Virus record (IMG/VR): IMGVR_UViG_3300030102_003270 | Coordinates: 21,686 to 85,685 of that record | From: a virus | Reading direction: 5' to 3' (one strand) | DNA length: 64,000 nucleotides | Shown: one piece after another, positions 42,470-50,217 of the stretch | Position numbering within the stretch: the first letter of the stretch is position 1 | Layout: the number at the start of each line of letters is the position of its first letter | Notes under the pieces: generated by a model | Told to the model about the DNA's origin: nothing | Database searches by the model: none | What the model saw: only the letters and a program-made list of their open reading frames with translations | Position numbers and translations under genes: made by a program

Positions 42470-43305
42470 ATTGCACCATCTCGTAGTTCAGTAATACCAT
42501 GCCAAACTACGTTAGGTGGCTTACCATCCCTCGTCGTCCACGTAGTTCCAACTAGGTTTCCTTTGGTTCTACTACCAATTAGTTTAGCAAAATACTTCAA
42601 TTCGCCTTTGTCCTCTCTACTATAACATCGTATTTCCTGTTCTAGTTTACCGCCCCAATCTTGCCAAGCGGGGATAAAGCCAACAACAGTATTGTCAATG
42701 TATTGTTCCTTCTCATGCGTGATGTATATCACATCGCAATCCAAGGAATACACTGCTTCCATCATGAAATTGAAGGTCTTGTTTCTTTCACCATATTGCC
42801 AAGGCATTACTTTAGTGACCTTTGTTGGGTCATTGTTAACCTTCAGTAGACAGGAATTGAAGTAAGTATCAACGCCATCGAATACAAAGACAGGCTTCTC
42901 TCCCTCTAGTATTCTTTGTCTAACCATGTTGATGAACATCAAAGACTCCTTCTCAGACTTGTTGATGTCTATTATGTTCCTCTTATCCCTGTTGATAGGA
43001 CAATGGATTTGAATCCTATCAGTAGAATCGTGGTGTTCTCTCCATGTGGATTCAACACCTCTATCCCAATCAAGGACGTATATCTGCCTATTAGGAAAAT
43101 CTAGAGATAGACCTGTCTTACCTGTCTTTGGCTTACCCCATATACCCAATACCAATCTTGCTCTATTATCTTCCTTCTTCTTCAAGAACTTCTGAGCATA
43201 TGCCTTGTTCCATGCCTCTTGCTCTTTACCGAAGTCAACATCTTCTGCCTTCGATATCTTTTCATTACTCACTGCGTTTCCTTTGTTTTCAGTAGTCCAA
43301 CTCAT
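42466..43305 (-). CDS. RecA/RadA-like P-loop ATPase (Sak4-type)
   Basis: 279 aa from ATG 43305 with AGGTGAT four bases upstream. Walker A 'GKPKTGKTGLS' near 56 and Walker B 'PVFVFDGVDTY' near 135 match short RecA-fold ATPases (Sak4/AAA_24) that tailed viruses use for recombination with an ssDNA-binding partner. The candidate ssDNA-binding gene is two genes upstream. It lacks the long L1/L2 DNA loops and N-terminal domain of cellular RadA. Confidence 0.78.
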   Translation of the reverse strand: MSWTTENKGNAVSNEKISKAEDVDFGKEQEAWNKAYAQKFLKKKEDNRARLVLGIWGKPKTGKTGLSLDFPNRQIYVLDWDRGVESTWREHHDSTDRIQIHCPINRDKRNIIDINKSEKESLMFINMVRQRILEGEKPVFVFDGVDTYFNSCLLKVNNDPTKVTKVMPWQYGERNKTFNFMMEAVYSLDCDVIYITHEKEQYIDNTVVGFIPAWQDWGGKLEQEIRCYSREDKGELKYFAKLIGSRTKGNLVGTTWTTRDGKPPNVVWHGITELRDGAI

Positions 43306-43540
43306 TTGCATCACCTAATTCTAATTTCAATTCATATTCCGCCCATTCGTTAATTATTGTGCGTAGGTCTTCTAGATTGACCTTTATTCTTATTTCTTTA
43401 TTTGATGGCAAGTGGAACTTCATCCAATACTCGCCTGTGTCTGCATTCATTCTCCATGTAATGAACTCGACTGTCCTTAACATAGTAGCATAACTACCAC
43501 CATGTATTATTCCGTTTTCAATTTTAAACATACTATTCAT
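43289..43540 (-). CDS. Small unknown protein next to the RecA-like gene
   Basis: 83 aa, AAGGTGATAAA before ATG. Compact mixed fold: strands ('EFITWRMN', 'YWMKFHLP', 'EIRIKVNLE') then a helix. The end overlaps the RecA-like gene by 17 bases. A recombination accessory role is plausible only from context. Confidence 0.62.
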   Translation of the reverse strand: MNSMFKIENGIIHGGSYATMLRTVEFITWRMNADTGEYWMKFHLPSNKEIRIKVNLEDLRTIINEWAEYELKLELGDANELDY

Positions 43541-43554
43541 TTTATCACCTTTTT

Positions 43555-43571
43555 AGGGGCTTTGCACCCCT
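43555..43571 (-). promoter_or_regulatory. Hairpin just before a ribosome binding site
   Basis: AGGGG (43555-43559) pairs with CCCCT (43567-43571) in the 67-base gap between the ssDNA-binding candidate and the 83-aa gene, a few bases before the AGGTGAT site on the leftward strand. It could act as an attenuator or RNA-processing site. Confidence 0.35.
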
Positions 43572-43607
43572 TTGTCGGACACTACTACCGATAGGAAGAG
43601 ACTGGTA

Positions 43608-44831
43608 TCAGAACCAATCAATGTCTTCTTCTGTTGACTCGTATGGTTCTGCTACGACTCCACGGTTCTCAGTGCATAAAACACCACTAACGTTTATCGT
43701 AATATCACCGGGTCCACCATCTTGGTTTCTTCCTTGTGATGTTCTACCAACAAGAACCAATGATGAACCAATACCAAAGTCAATGTCAATGTTGGCAGGA
43801 ATCCAACAGGTTGTTCCCGCCCATGAACCACCATCATAGTCGAAATCAGAATTCAAATCGCTTACGGTTATCCTTCTAGTTCCTATGCTGTTTGGTGTCA
43901 TGTTGACACTAGATACAGAACCATCTGTAATTACAAATCTTTGTGCATATGGCTTTCCTTCAGATTCAGCATGATGTCTAGCAATGTCAGATAGACTGCA
44001 ATAGTGACCACCAGCAGTCTCCATCATGTGATTCTGTATGTCAGTCACACTTGGGTTTTCTGTCCTCAATGGGTCATCATCAGACAAATCAGCGTTATAC
44101 ACTAGACTCTCCATTGTTCCCATCTTGAAACCATAAATCCTGTCAGCATTATTACTGTCTGGAATACAGTCAAAGTGAACAAAGTGGAAGGTCTGTGGAT
44201 TGAATGTCTTACAACCATCTCCTTTGTAGGAGAAGTAGTAAAGACCCTCATTGCCGTCAACACTCCCAATAAAGACTCCTGCGAGCCTAAATTGCTCAGA
44301 AGGTAGTGGCCTACCATAATTGGCATTAGGGCCGCTAGAATACTGCTGTATGCTATCTAACGGCACAATCCATTTACCTACCTCTATCTCATGAGAGTTA
44401 GAAGGTAACTCAACCACAATCTTAGTCTGCTCATCCCCCTTGTGCATCCTACTGATTTCATAGCCACCGTTGCTCTCTAGAACAACTGCTACTTTACCTA
44501 GAGAGAATGTAGTATCAGCATCTCTAAGATACTCATTCTTAATTCTCTCGTTTTGCATTTTAGCCATGTCTCTAGGGGCATCTAGGGATATGAAATACCC
44601 AGATGCTTTCTTCACTAGTGAATTACCACTAGATTGTTGCTTTGGTGCGTCTTTATAGGCAAAGGTTCCACTGAACCATTGTCTAAACAAAGATAGGGCC
44701 AAGGCCCAATCTTCTTCTGGTTGAAGATTGTTTGCCTCACATATCTCCATATATTTTGTTTCTGTTTCAGAAACCTGCATTCCCAAGACTTCAGCAGCCT
44801 TGGCTATTTCCATATTTACTTTTTCTTCCAT
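43608..44831 (-). CDS. Candidate single-stranded DNA-binding protein
   Basis: 407 aa from ATG 44831, nine bases after GGAG. The C-terminal part (about 330-385) has an OB-fold-like strand series ('CWIPANIDIDFGIGSSLVLVG', 'DITINVSGVL'). The chain ends in an acidic tail closing with an aromatic residue ('YESTEEDIDWF'), like the tips of SSB and T7 gp2.5 that recruit partners. It lies between MazG/RFC and the RecA-like ATPase, where an SSB would fit. The N-terminal helices are unassigned. Fold is inferred. Confidence 0.5.
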   Translation of the reverse strand: MEEKVNMEIAKAAEVLGMQVSETETKYMEICEANNLQPEEDWALALSLFRQWFSGTFAYKDAPKQQSSGNSLVKKASGYFISLDAPRDMAKMQNERIKNEYLRDADTTFSLGKVAVVLESNGGYEISRMHKGDEQTKIVVELPSNSHEIEVGKWIVPLDSIQQYSSGPNANYGRPLPSEQFRLAGVFIGSVDGNEGLYYFSYKGDGCKTFNPQTFHFVHFDCIPDSNNADRIYGFKMGTMESLVYNADLSDDDPLRTENPSVTDIQNHMMETAGGHYCSLSDIARHHAESEGKPYAQRFVITDGSVSSVNMTPNSIGTRRITVSDLNSDFDYDGGSWAGTTCWIPANIDIDFGIGSSLVLVGRTSQGRNQDGGPGDITINVSGVLCTENRGVVAEPYESTEEDIDWF

Positions 44832-44836
44832 TTTTT

Positions 44837-44902
44837 TCATCTCCAATATTTTCTTTTCATTTTGTATTTTTTCTTTCTTTCAAAGTATTCAGACCACTTC
44901 AT
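44837..44902 (-). CDS. 21-aa basic micro-ORF
   Basis: ATG 44902 follows GAGTGATAAA. The peptide is strongly basic and aromatic ('MKWSEYFERKKKYKMKRKYW'), and its TGA lies inside the ribosome site of the next gene. It may only couple translation. Confidence 0.42.
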   Translation of the reverse strand: MKWSEYFERKKKYKMKRKYWR

Positions 44903-44906
44903 TTTA

Positions 44907-44978
44907 TCACTCAAAAACAAATCCGAACTCATCTAAAGTTGTCTGTCTACTATTCTCTAGTGACATTATGGTACTCAT
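44907..44978 (-). CDS. 23-aa micro-ORF carrying a PIP-box motif
   Basis: ATG 44978 overlaps the preceding TGA (ATGA). The peptide ends 'RQTTLDEFGFVFE'. 'QTTLDEF' matches the PCNA-binding consensus Q-x-x-L-x-x-aromatic and closely resembles the PolB tail 'QKTLDEWW' in the same virus. It could be a free clamp-binding peptide that modulates viral or host PCNA. Confidence 0.5.
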   Translation of the reverse strand: MSTIMSLENSRQTTLDEFGFVFE

Positions 44979-45139
44979 ACATCGTCACTCTCCATCTGTT
45001 GTTGTTGCAGTGGTGTCCAATTTCTCTGTGGTTCATCCATTCTGAAACAACGCAATAAAGCCTCATCGAATGTTATATCATTCTCTAAAGCATAATCACT
45101 TATCTTATCATACATTTCTTTCGGTATTCTTATCTTCAT
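44975..45139 (-). CDS. 54-aa ribbon-helix-helix-like protein
   Basis: ATG 45139 overlaps the MazG stop (ATGA), with GGTGATGATAG upstream. 'MKIRIPKEMYDKISDYALEN' followed by 'ITFDEALLRCF' fits the strand-helix-helix pattern of small RHH repressors. The tail is Gln-rich and acidic. Possibly a regulator of the replication genes. Confidence 0.58.
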   Translation of the reverse strand: MKIRIPKEMYDKISDYALENDITFDEALLRCFRMDEPQRNWTPLQQQQMESDDV

Positions 45140-45486
45140 CTATCATCACCTTCTCCTTTTATTACATTTCTTTCCTTTCTATCTTCTAATTTTTTTATGT
45201 TGTTTTCTGCTATTAGGCTTAGACTCAAACCTAAATCACTCGCAAGATTAGATAGATACCATAGGACATCTCCTATCTCCCTTTCTATCTTATGTGGATA
45301 GGCATACAATCTAGGTTGCTTTGTCATCATAGTTTTTATGAAGCCGTCATCACGAATGATTTTCTTTATCTTTTCAGCGACTTCACCACTTTCACCACAT
45401 AGACCTAAAGCGGGATAGATGATATTCATATCAACAGGGTATATCGCAAATCTCTTTGCTTGCATTTGATAGTCATCGAACTCCAT
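45136..45486 (-). CDS. mazG: MazG-like NTP pyrophosphohydrolase
   Basis: 116 aa. 'ALGLCGESGEVAEKIKKIIRD' and 'REIGDVLWYLSNLASDLGLSL' carry the E-x2-E...E-x2-D metal-binding helices of the all-alpha MazG family. Family members hydrolyse dNTPs or ppGpp, cleaning nucleotide pools in infected cells. It lies between RFC-S and small regulator genes. Confidence 0.82.
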   Translation of the reverse strand: MEFDDYQMQAKRFAIYPVDMNIIYPALGLCGESGEVAEKIKKIIRDDGFIKTMMTKQPRLYAYPHKIEREIGDVLWYLSNLASDLGLSLSLIAENNIKKLEDRKERNVIKGEGDDR

Positions 45487-46392
45487 TCAAATCAACTGCC
45501 CTATCATCCATGCTGCTAATACTTTAGGAGTCATACTACCACTTCTCCATTCACTTTCTCCTATTACTCTAAGATATTTGAATTTCTTAGCAGTTGGTAG
45601 ATTCTTTTTAACGATAACATCATGCATACCTACACAAATAGTTTTCATGTCTAACGACATATGTATCATATCATGCATTTTCTTGAGGGCTAATTCATAT
45701 TGGTCATTAAGAATGTGTTCTAACAAATCATTGTAAGGTTGTTGCATTCTTTCTATTTGCATTGTTAACGGGGTATCACTTGAAACAGACGCCTGTAATT
45801 CAGTAATCCCTCGTCTTAAGTCACCATTTAGTGTCCCTATAAACTCTTCCAACTGAGGAAAATCTGCGCTGGATATGCCTTCAGCCGACAGTATTCTATT
45901 CAACGCAACCGCTATCTGTTGGTCGGATAGTCTGGTAAATCCATAGTTTGCACATCTTGACTGCAATGGATAAATTATCTTGTGCCTATGGTTGCATGTA
46001 ATGATGAAACGAACATTGGAACTATAACGCTCCATTAGTCTCTTCAATGCATTCTGAGCATCGGGAGTCATACCGTCCATCTCATCAAGCAATATTATCT
46101 TATGAGGCACATCGCCTATCTTCATAGCAGATGAAATCTCTTTGATTGTGGTTCTAACCACTTCAAGCCTCCTATCATCCGAGGCATTTATTTCAAAGAA
46201 GTTCGACTCCTTATCCTCACCTAGCACAAAGTTTGCTATTACACCTGCTGCCGCAGTTTTACCTATACCTGCTTCTCCAAAGAGAAGGAGATTAGGCATT
46301 CCATCTTTCCAATTTCTAGCATCACTAACGAATTTATCTTGTCCTAAGATTTCCTCTAGTGTTTCCGGTCTATATTTTTCTGTCCATAACAT
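45487..46392 (-). CDS. rfcS: Clamp loader small subunit (RFC-S)
   Basis: 301 aa. 'WTEKYRPETLEEILGQ' (RFC box II), Walker A 'GEAGIGKT' (39-46), Walker B 'LLDEMDGM', and the 'SRC' box are all present. This AAA+ ATPase loads PCNA onto primed DNA. It partners the RFC-large-like gene six bases upstream. Length is slightly shorter than cellular RFC-S (about 320-330). Confidence 0.93.
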   Translation of the reverse strand: MLWTEKYRPETLEEILGQDKFVSDARNWKDGMPNLLLFGEAGIGKTAAAGVIANFVLGEDKESNFFEINASDDRRLEVVRTTIKEISSAMKIGDVPHKIILLDEMDGMTPDAQNALKRLMERYSSNVRFIITCNHRHKIIYPLQSRCANYGFTRLSDQQIAVALNRILSAEGISSADFPQLEEFIGTLNGDLRRGITELQASVSSDTPLTMQIERMQQPYNDLLEHILNDQYELALKKMHDMIHMSLDMKTICVGMHDVIVKKNLPTAKKFKYLRVIGESEWRSGSMTPKVLAAWMIGQLI

Positions 46393-46398
46393 TTCAAT

Positions 46399-47235
46399 TC
46401 ACATCCAATTATCTAATCCTAACTGTTTATCTTTCTTCTTTCTTTTAGATACTCTATCTGGTATCTTGGCCCTGCGTTTCTGAACGTTGTTCAGTTTAGT
46501 CTTCATGTATTTCACGAATACAGGGTCTTGCTTCAATTGCTCTAAGATATACTTCTCATGGCTTTTCAGCCCAACCTTTCTACATATCTGAGCATCCCTA
46601 TCATATGCTCTCTTTGATGGAATGATTGCACTACGGGCAAGTGTTCCATTGTGAGAGTATGCCAATAACTCGTAGAAGTAGTCCTGTGACCATCTTCTCT
46701 TTACCTTAGCATCAATGTAGGCTAATTTATTGGGATGTATGTTGGCTGTCAACCAAGATAACAATTGAACATCCGGTGGTTTGTTCAATTTAAGTTTCAA
46801 TGCAACATCATCACGGTCTTTGTTCTTCAAGAAATCATGAGTAATCTCAAACACGTTCTTGAAGTAATCTTCTGGTTCATCTGAATTAGGAGCCATTAAC
46901 TTTAACTTTGCTTGTAATTTAGATTTACCTGCTCTCTTTAATTTACACAAAGAAAATATCTTCTTAGGCACGTCTTTTTGGTTTGCCGATGTAAGAACAA
47001 CATCACCTCGATATTTCAACAAAGTATCAACAATCAAATCCGTTTGTGGTTTGAAGTTGGCCTCTAGTATGACTATACCCCTATCAATAGGAATACTGTA
47101 ATTATCAACAATGTCATACTCGTTGGCATACTTTACAATTGGGTCATCGAAAAAGGCTATTGCTTGTTCTTTCTTCTCCGTTCCTTCTTTTCCTACAATT
47201 ATTATTGGTCTTTTAGTTTCCATTCCTATTATCAT
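46399..47235 (-). CDS. RFC large-subunit-like protein with degenerate ATPase and PIP box
   Basis: 278 aa, AAGGAGATATC before ATG. 'IIIVGKEGTEKKEQAIAFF' near the N-terminus looks like an AAA+ strand with a ruined P-loop. The C-terminus is basic ('RVSKRKKKDKQLGLDNWM') and ends in a PIP box, as archaeal RFC-L does. Position beside RFC-S supports a clamp-loader role where this chain binds PCNA and RFC-S supplies ATPase activity. It is about half the length of cellular RFC-L. Confidence 0.68.
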   Translation of the reverse strand: MIIGMETKRPIIIVGKEGTEKKEQAIAFFDDPIVKYANEYDIVDNYSIPIDRGIVILEANFKPQTDLIVDTLLKYRGDVVLTSANQKDVPKKIFSLCKLKRAGKSKLQAKLKLMAPNSDEPEDYFKNVFEITHDFLKNKDRDDVALKLKLNKPPDVQLLSWLTANIHPNKLAYIDAKVKRRWSQDYFYELLAYSHNGTLARSAIIPSKRAYDRDAQICRKVGLKSHEKYILEQLKQDPVFVKYMKTKLNNVQKRRAKIPDRVSKRKKKDKQLGLDNWM

Positions 47236-47447
47236 GATATCTCCTTCATATGCATTATATCTGTATATTCAACATTGCACTTAGGACATTCTATCTTCAA
47301 GAAGAAAACCTTAGTTTCTTCCTCAACACTTATGCATGTCTGAAATACAACATGGCGGTAGCCACAATCCTTACATCCATCTCTAAGTGTTCGATATGTC
47401 TCAGTCTCTAATATCGCAATATCTTCCTCATCGGGATATTCCATCAT
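47232..47447 (-). CDS. Small zinc-ribbon protein
   Basis: 71 aa, ATGA overlap at both ends. 'CKDCGYRHVVFQTC' and 'IECPKCNVEY' form a TFIIS/RPB9-like ribbon. Possibly a transcription or nucleic-acid accessory protein. Confidence 0.65.
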   Translation of the reverse strand: MMEYPDEEDIAILETETYRTLRDGCKDCGYRHVVFQTCISVEEETKVFFLKIECPKCNVEYTDIMHMKEIS

Positions 47448-47842
47448 ATCTCTCCCTTTAATCTAAGAATCTTATCTAGTCCTTCTAGAGTATGATGTTC
47501 TCCACTATCTATTATTTTTATTACCTGTCTTAATTCACCCCAACAGTCCTTCGCATCTGGCAATGTTTCTGGCACAAGTTGAGTAAGTTTCCATATATTC
47601 AACACCCCTCCTACGGTAAGGATTGGTCTTGGTCTACTTCTATGTTCTTCTGATTTATATTTTGATTCTATTCCCTTTTGGTGTAGTGTTCTATGAATAC
47701 CAAGCAAGAATGCTTCCGACCCTCTTATGTTAACTCTAACTCTAACACGATAACCTATGTTGGTGTTATCTGCCCTAGATACATGTATCTCTGGCTTTGC
47801 GATAGAAATTAGAATTCCTATTAGTTGGTCGTCGTTATACAT
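47444..47842 (-). CDS. LAGLIDADG-fold-like DNA-binding protein, probably without nuclease activity
   Basis: 132 aa from ATG 47842. The pattern of 'NIGYRVRVRVNIRGSEAFLLGI', 'GIESKYK', 'RPILTVGGVLNIWKL' and 'HHTLEGLDKILRLKG' looks like one LAGLIDADG half. The catalytic acid of the first helix appears lost ('LIGILISIAKPE'). It is encoded as a free-standing gene, not within an intron or intein. Could be a domesticated DNA-binding regulator. Confidence 0.5.
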   Translation of the reverse strand: MYNDDQLIGILISIAKPEIHVSRADNTNIGYRVRVRVNIRGSEAFLLGIHRTLHQKGIESKYKSEEHRSRPRPILTVGGVLNIWKLTQLVPETLPDAKDCWGELRQVIKIIDSGEHHTLEGLDKILRLKGEI

Positions 47843-48167
47843 CACTAACTATCTCCCTTACTTCCACTAATTCATGCTTCACTCGTAACTCATCCAAGCC
47901 CATTGATATCCACTCAGCCATCTTAGTTTCTTTGATATCATAAGTGAATATGAAAGTAATCAACCAACCACGTTTAACATCATATGCTCTAGCCTGTTCC
48001 TCGGTTATCTCTTCAACCTTGACAAAATAAGGATGCTTATACACATCTTCTATGCCGGACTTTAGAATAAGCATGTCTCTATTTCCGGGTTTAGAGTAAA
48101 ACATATACCTAATCAAATCACACCCACCATATTGGGCTACTACATCACTAACATCAACATCATACAT
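47835..48167 (-). CDS. Unknown small protein
   Basis: 110 aa, soluble, alpha/beta ('GWLITFIFTYDIKE' strand in the middle). It overlaps neighbours by eight bases at each end, so it is clearly part of the operon. No family recognised. Confidence 0.62.
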   Translation of the reverse strand: MYDVDVSDVVAQYGGCDLIRYMFYSKPGNRDMLILKSGIEDVYKHPYFVKVEEITEEQARAYDVKRGWLITFIFTYDIKETKMAEWISMGLDELRVKHELVEVREIVSDV

Positions 48168-48642
48168 CTTCTACATCCTCCATCTTTGTTTTCTCTTCCA
48201 ATAGATATTTCTTGTATTCCTTGGCAAACTCACGATTCTCATCCCATTTACCATAACCCTGTTGAGGGGCTAGTTGTAGGTGATACCAGTGGGCCGCAGT
48301 TATTCTACTATCCCCATTCTGTATGGCATTCTCTTCTGCTCTAGAAGCCAATGAGTATACCAATCCCTCAAGGTGGTCTGCAACATAATATGCCAAATCA
48401 TGAGACAGTGGTAATTCAGTTGCTTCCTTGATTACCTTCACAAAATGAAACCTAGACAAACGCTTTCTATTGACGGGAGGTGGCTTTGGAACTACTAATG
48501 TGCCGTTATCATCCACATATGGAACCATTTTCGCCTCCATTTTCTTGAATCTCCCCCTAGTTTCATCACCTGCTCTCTTCAAATACGCCATATTACCTTC
48601 AATTTTTACACAATTATAAGGTATAGCGTCTATAAGGGTCAT
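48160..48642 (-). CDS. Histone-fold protein 1
   Basis: 160 aa from ATG 48642 (AAGAAGG upstream; a TTG at 48660 after GGAGGTAATG is also possible). Residues 64-124 align by eye with archaeal histones: helix 1 'HFVKVIKEA', loop 'LPLSHD', long helix 2 'LAYYVADHLEGLVYSLASRA', then 'SRITAAHW' matching the third helix start. A basic/Pro-rich N-terminal arm and a charged C-terminus flank it. It could package DNA, or pair with the second histone-fold protein encoded just past the ligase. Confidence 0.6.
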   Translation of the reverse strand: MTLIDAIPYNCVKIEGNMAYLKRAGDETRGRFKKMEAKMVPYVDDNGTLVVPKPPPVNRKRLSRFHFVKVIKEATELPLSHDLAYYVADHLEGLVYSLASRAEENAIQNGDSRITAAHWYHLQLAPQQGYGKWDENREFAKEYKKYLLEEKTKMEDVEDV

Positions 48643-48660
48643 TGAACCTTCTTTAATCAA

Positions 48661-50217
48661 TTACATTACCTCCTTTAAGGTATCTAGCGTATCAACTTCA
48701 GAAGCATACTTATCTTTTCTAATCCTAATACAACGTGGAAAACGTAGACCAATGTTATTATTGGAGTCTGTGGTAACTAAGTCACACGTTACCTCAAGAA
48801 CGATACGTGGTAGGAAATGCATCCTATCATCGGAATACGATTCGACATTCTTTCTCAGTTCAGTTGTCAACCACTCTAAATCATGCTCACTGAATCCTGT
48901 CCCTACTTTACCCACAGGGACGTAATCTGAGCCATCCTTTACGGATATGCCATATGTCCCAAAGACATGACTTCTCTTGCCTTCACCATATGATGCAGAC
49001 GTTATAACAACGTCATAGTTGAATCTAGGTGGCTTGTGTTTCAACCAACCCTTGCTTCTCTTCCCAGAATGATATGGCAAGTTCGGGTCTTTCACCATTA
49101 TTCCCTCGAAACCCAAGTCTATGGCAGTTCTATATGCGCTTTCCATAGTTATGTTATCTGGAAATACATACGTCTGGTATTCTGGGTCTATTGCTTCCTT
49201 CAACGCATTCATCCTATCTCTTTGGGAATCTTCCATCAATACAATTCCATCTAGGTAAAGCAAATCAAAAACTGCTAATTTGACAGGGCATTGTTGAACT
49301 GCCTCTTCCTTGTTCTTCTTATGGACTCTCTTTGCGAGCATCTTGTGTTCAGCAGGGTTTCCCTGCATGTCAACTGGATAAATCTCACAATCCATGATAA
49401 TGTCATAATGACCCATGTTAGATACTATGTCAACGATGTCAGGAAATTGATTGGTGACTACATTTCCCTTACGATTGAATATTATCGTAGAAGTCTGGTT
49501 TAGACCAGATACGAATGAATGATGTATCTGATATCTATTACCATCATACTTGATATCTATTATTGGATTCTGTATGATATCCGTTTCCTTCTTTGCCTTT
49601 GCTAACATAGGCTTAACGAATTGACCATGCACTAACTTGCATTCTGGCTCAACATCGTTTGATAGAGATACGCATATCTCATGTGTTTTATTGAACCTAG
49701 AATACTTCTCAACATCCTTTATTGCCTTGCCATAGTATTTGGCAATCGCCTTCAAAGGTATCTTGTTGTTAATACCGTTTCTGGGTGTTCTCAACCAATA
49801 GCGAAGGAACCATTTCTTTTCCCTCGCACTCATCTTGTTAAGATTCTCCTTGAATATTGTGAAGGAGTTACTAGTCATTGATGAGCAATCATTCTCCAAT
49901 AATGCAACAAAGGCACTCATGGATATATCAGAATCCTTCTCATTACCCTCATCTATCTCGTAGACTGCTTCACCAATATCTCCCCATGTATGGACTGCTG
50001 ATTCTACTTCTTCCTCAAACAACCCAAGTGCTTCTGCAATCCAAGTTATTGCTCTCCTGTTACCTATGTTGTTTATCTCATACTCCATAGAAAGAACATA
50101 CATCAGTCTTCCAATGCTATCAAAGGAAGGCATTGAACTTACAATGATGTCTACTGTTGCTGTGGGTGTTTTATTCTCTAATGCTTGGCACATACTAGAG
50201 AATGATGCCAATGTCAT
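48661..50217 (-). CDS. lig: ATP-dependent DNA ligase
   Basis: 518 aa. Nucleotidyl-transferase motif I 'KYDGNR' (Lys223 is the adenylated residue), motif III 'MDCEIYP', motif IV 'EGIMVKD', and motif V 'KGWLKHKP' are intact. An N-terminal helical DNA-binding domain (1-200) and C-terminal OB domain are present, as in archaeal/eukaryotic ligase I. It seals Okazaki fragments. ATGA overlap with the small histone-like gene upstream. Confidence 0.94.
   Translation of the reverse strand: MTLASFSSMCQALENKTPTATVDIIVSSMPSFDSIGRLMYVLSMEYEINNIGNRRAITWIAEALGLFEEEVESAVHTWGDIGEAVYEIDEGNEKDSDISMSAFVALLENDCSSMTSNSFTIFKENLNKMSAREKKWFLRYWLRTPRNGINNKIPLKAIAKYYGKAIKDVEKYSRFNKTHEICVSLSNDVEPECKLVHGQFVKPMLAKAKKETDIIQNPIIDIKYDGNRYQIHHSFVSGLNQTSTIIFNRKGNVVTNQFPDIVDIVSNMGHYDIIMDCEIYPVDMQGNPAEHKMLAKRVHKKNKEEAVQQCPVKLAVFDLLYLDGIVLMEDSQRDRMNALKEAIDPEYQTYVFPDNITMESAYRTAIDLGFEGIMVKDPNLPYHSGKRSKGWLKHKPPRFNYDVVITSASYGEGKRSHVFGTYGISVKDGSDYVPVGKVGTGFSEHDLEWLTTELRKNVESYSDDRMHFLPRIVLEVTCDLVTTDSNNNIGLRFPRCIRIRKDKYASEVDTLDTLKEVM

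Noticed and set aside
44721-45058. Three rightward frames of 71-108 codons near 44.7-45.0 kb
   Set aside because: Phe/Ile/Ser-rich shadows opposite a chain of coupled leftward micro-genes.
47444-47842. Active homing endonuclease
   Set aside because: The catalytic acid at the end of the LAGLIDADG helix is not visible and there is no host intron or intein.
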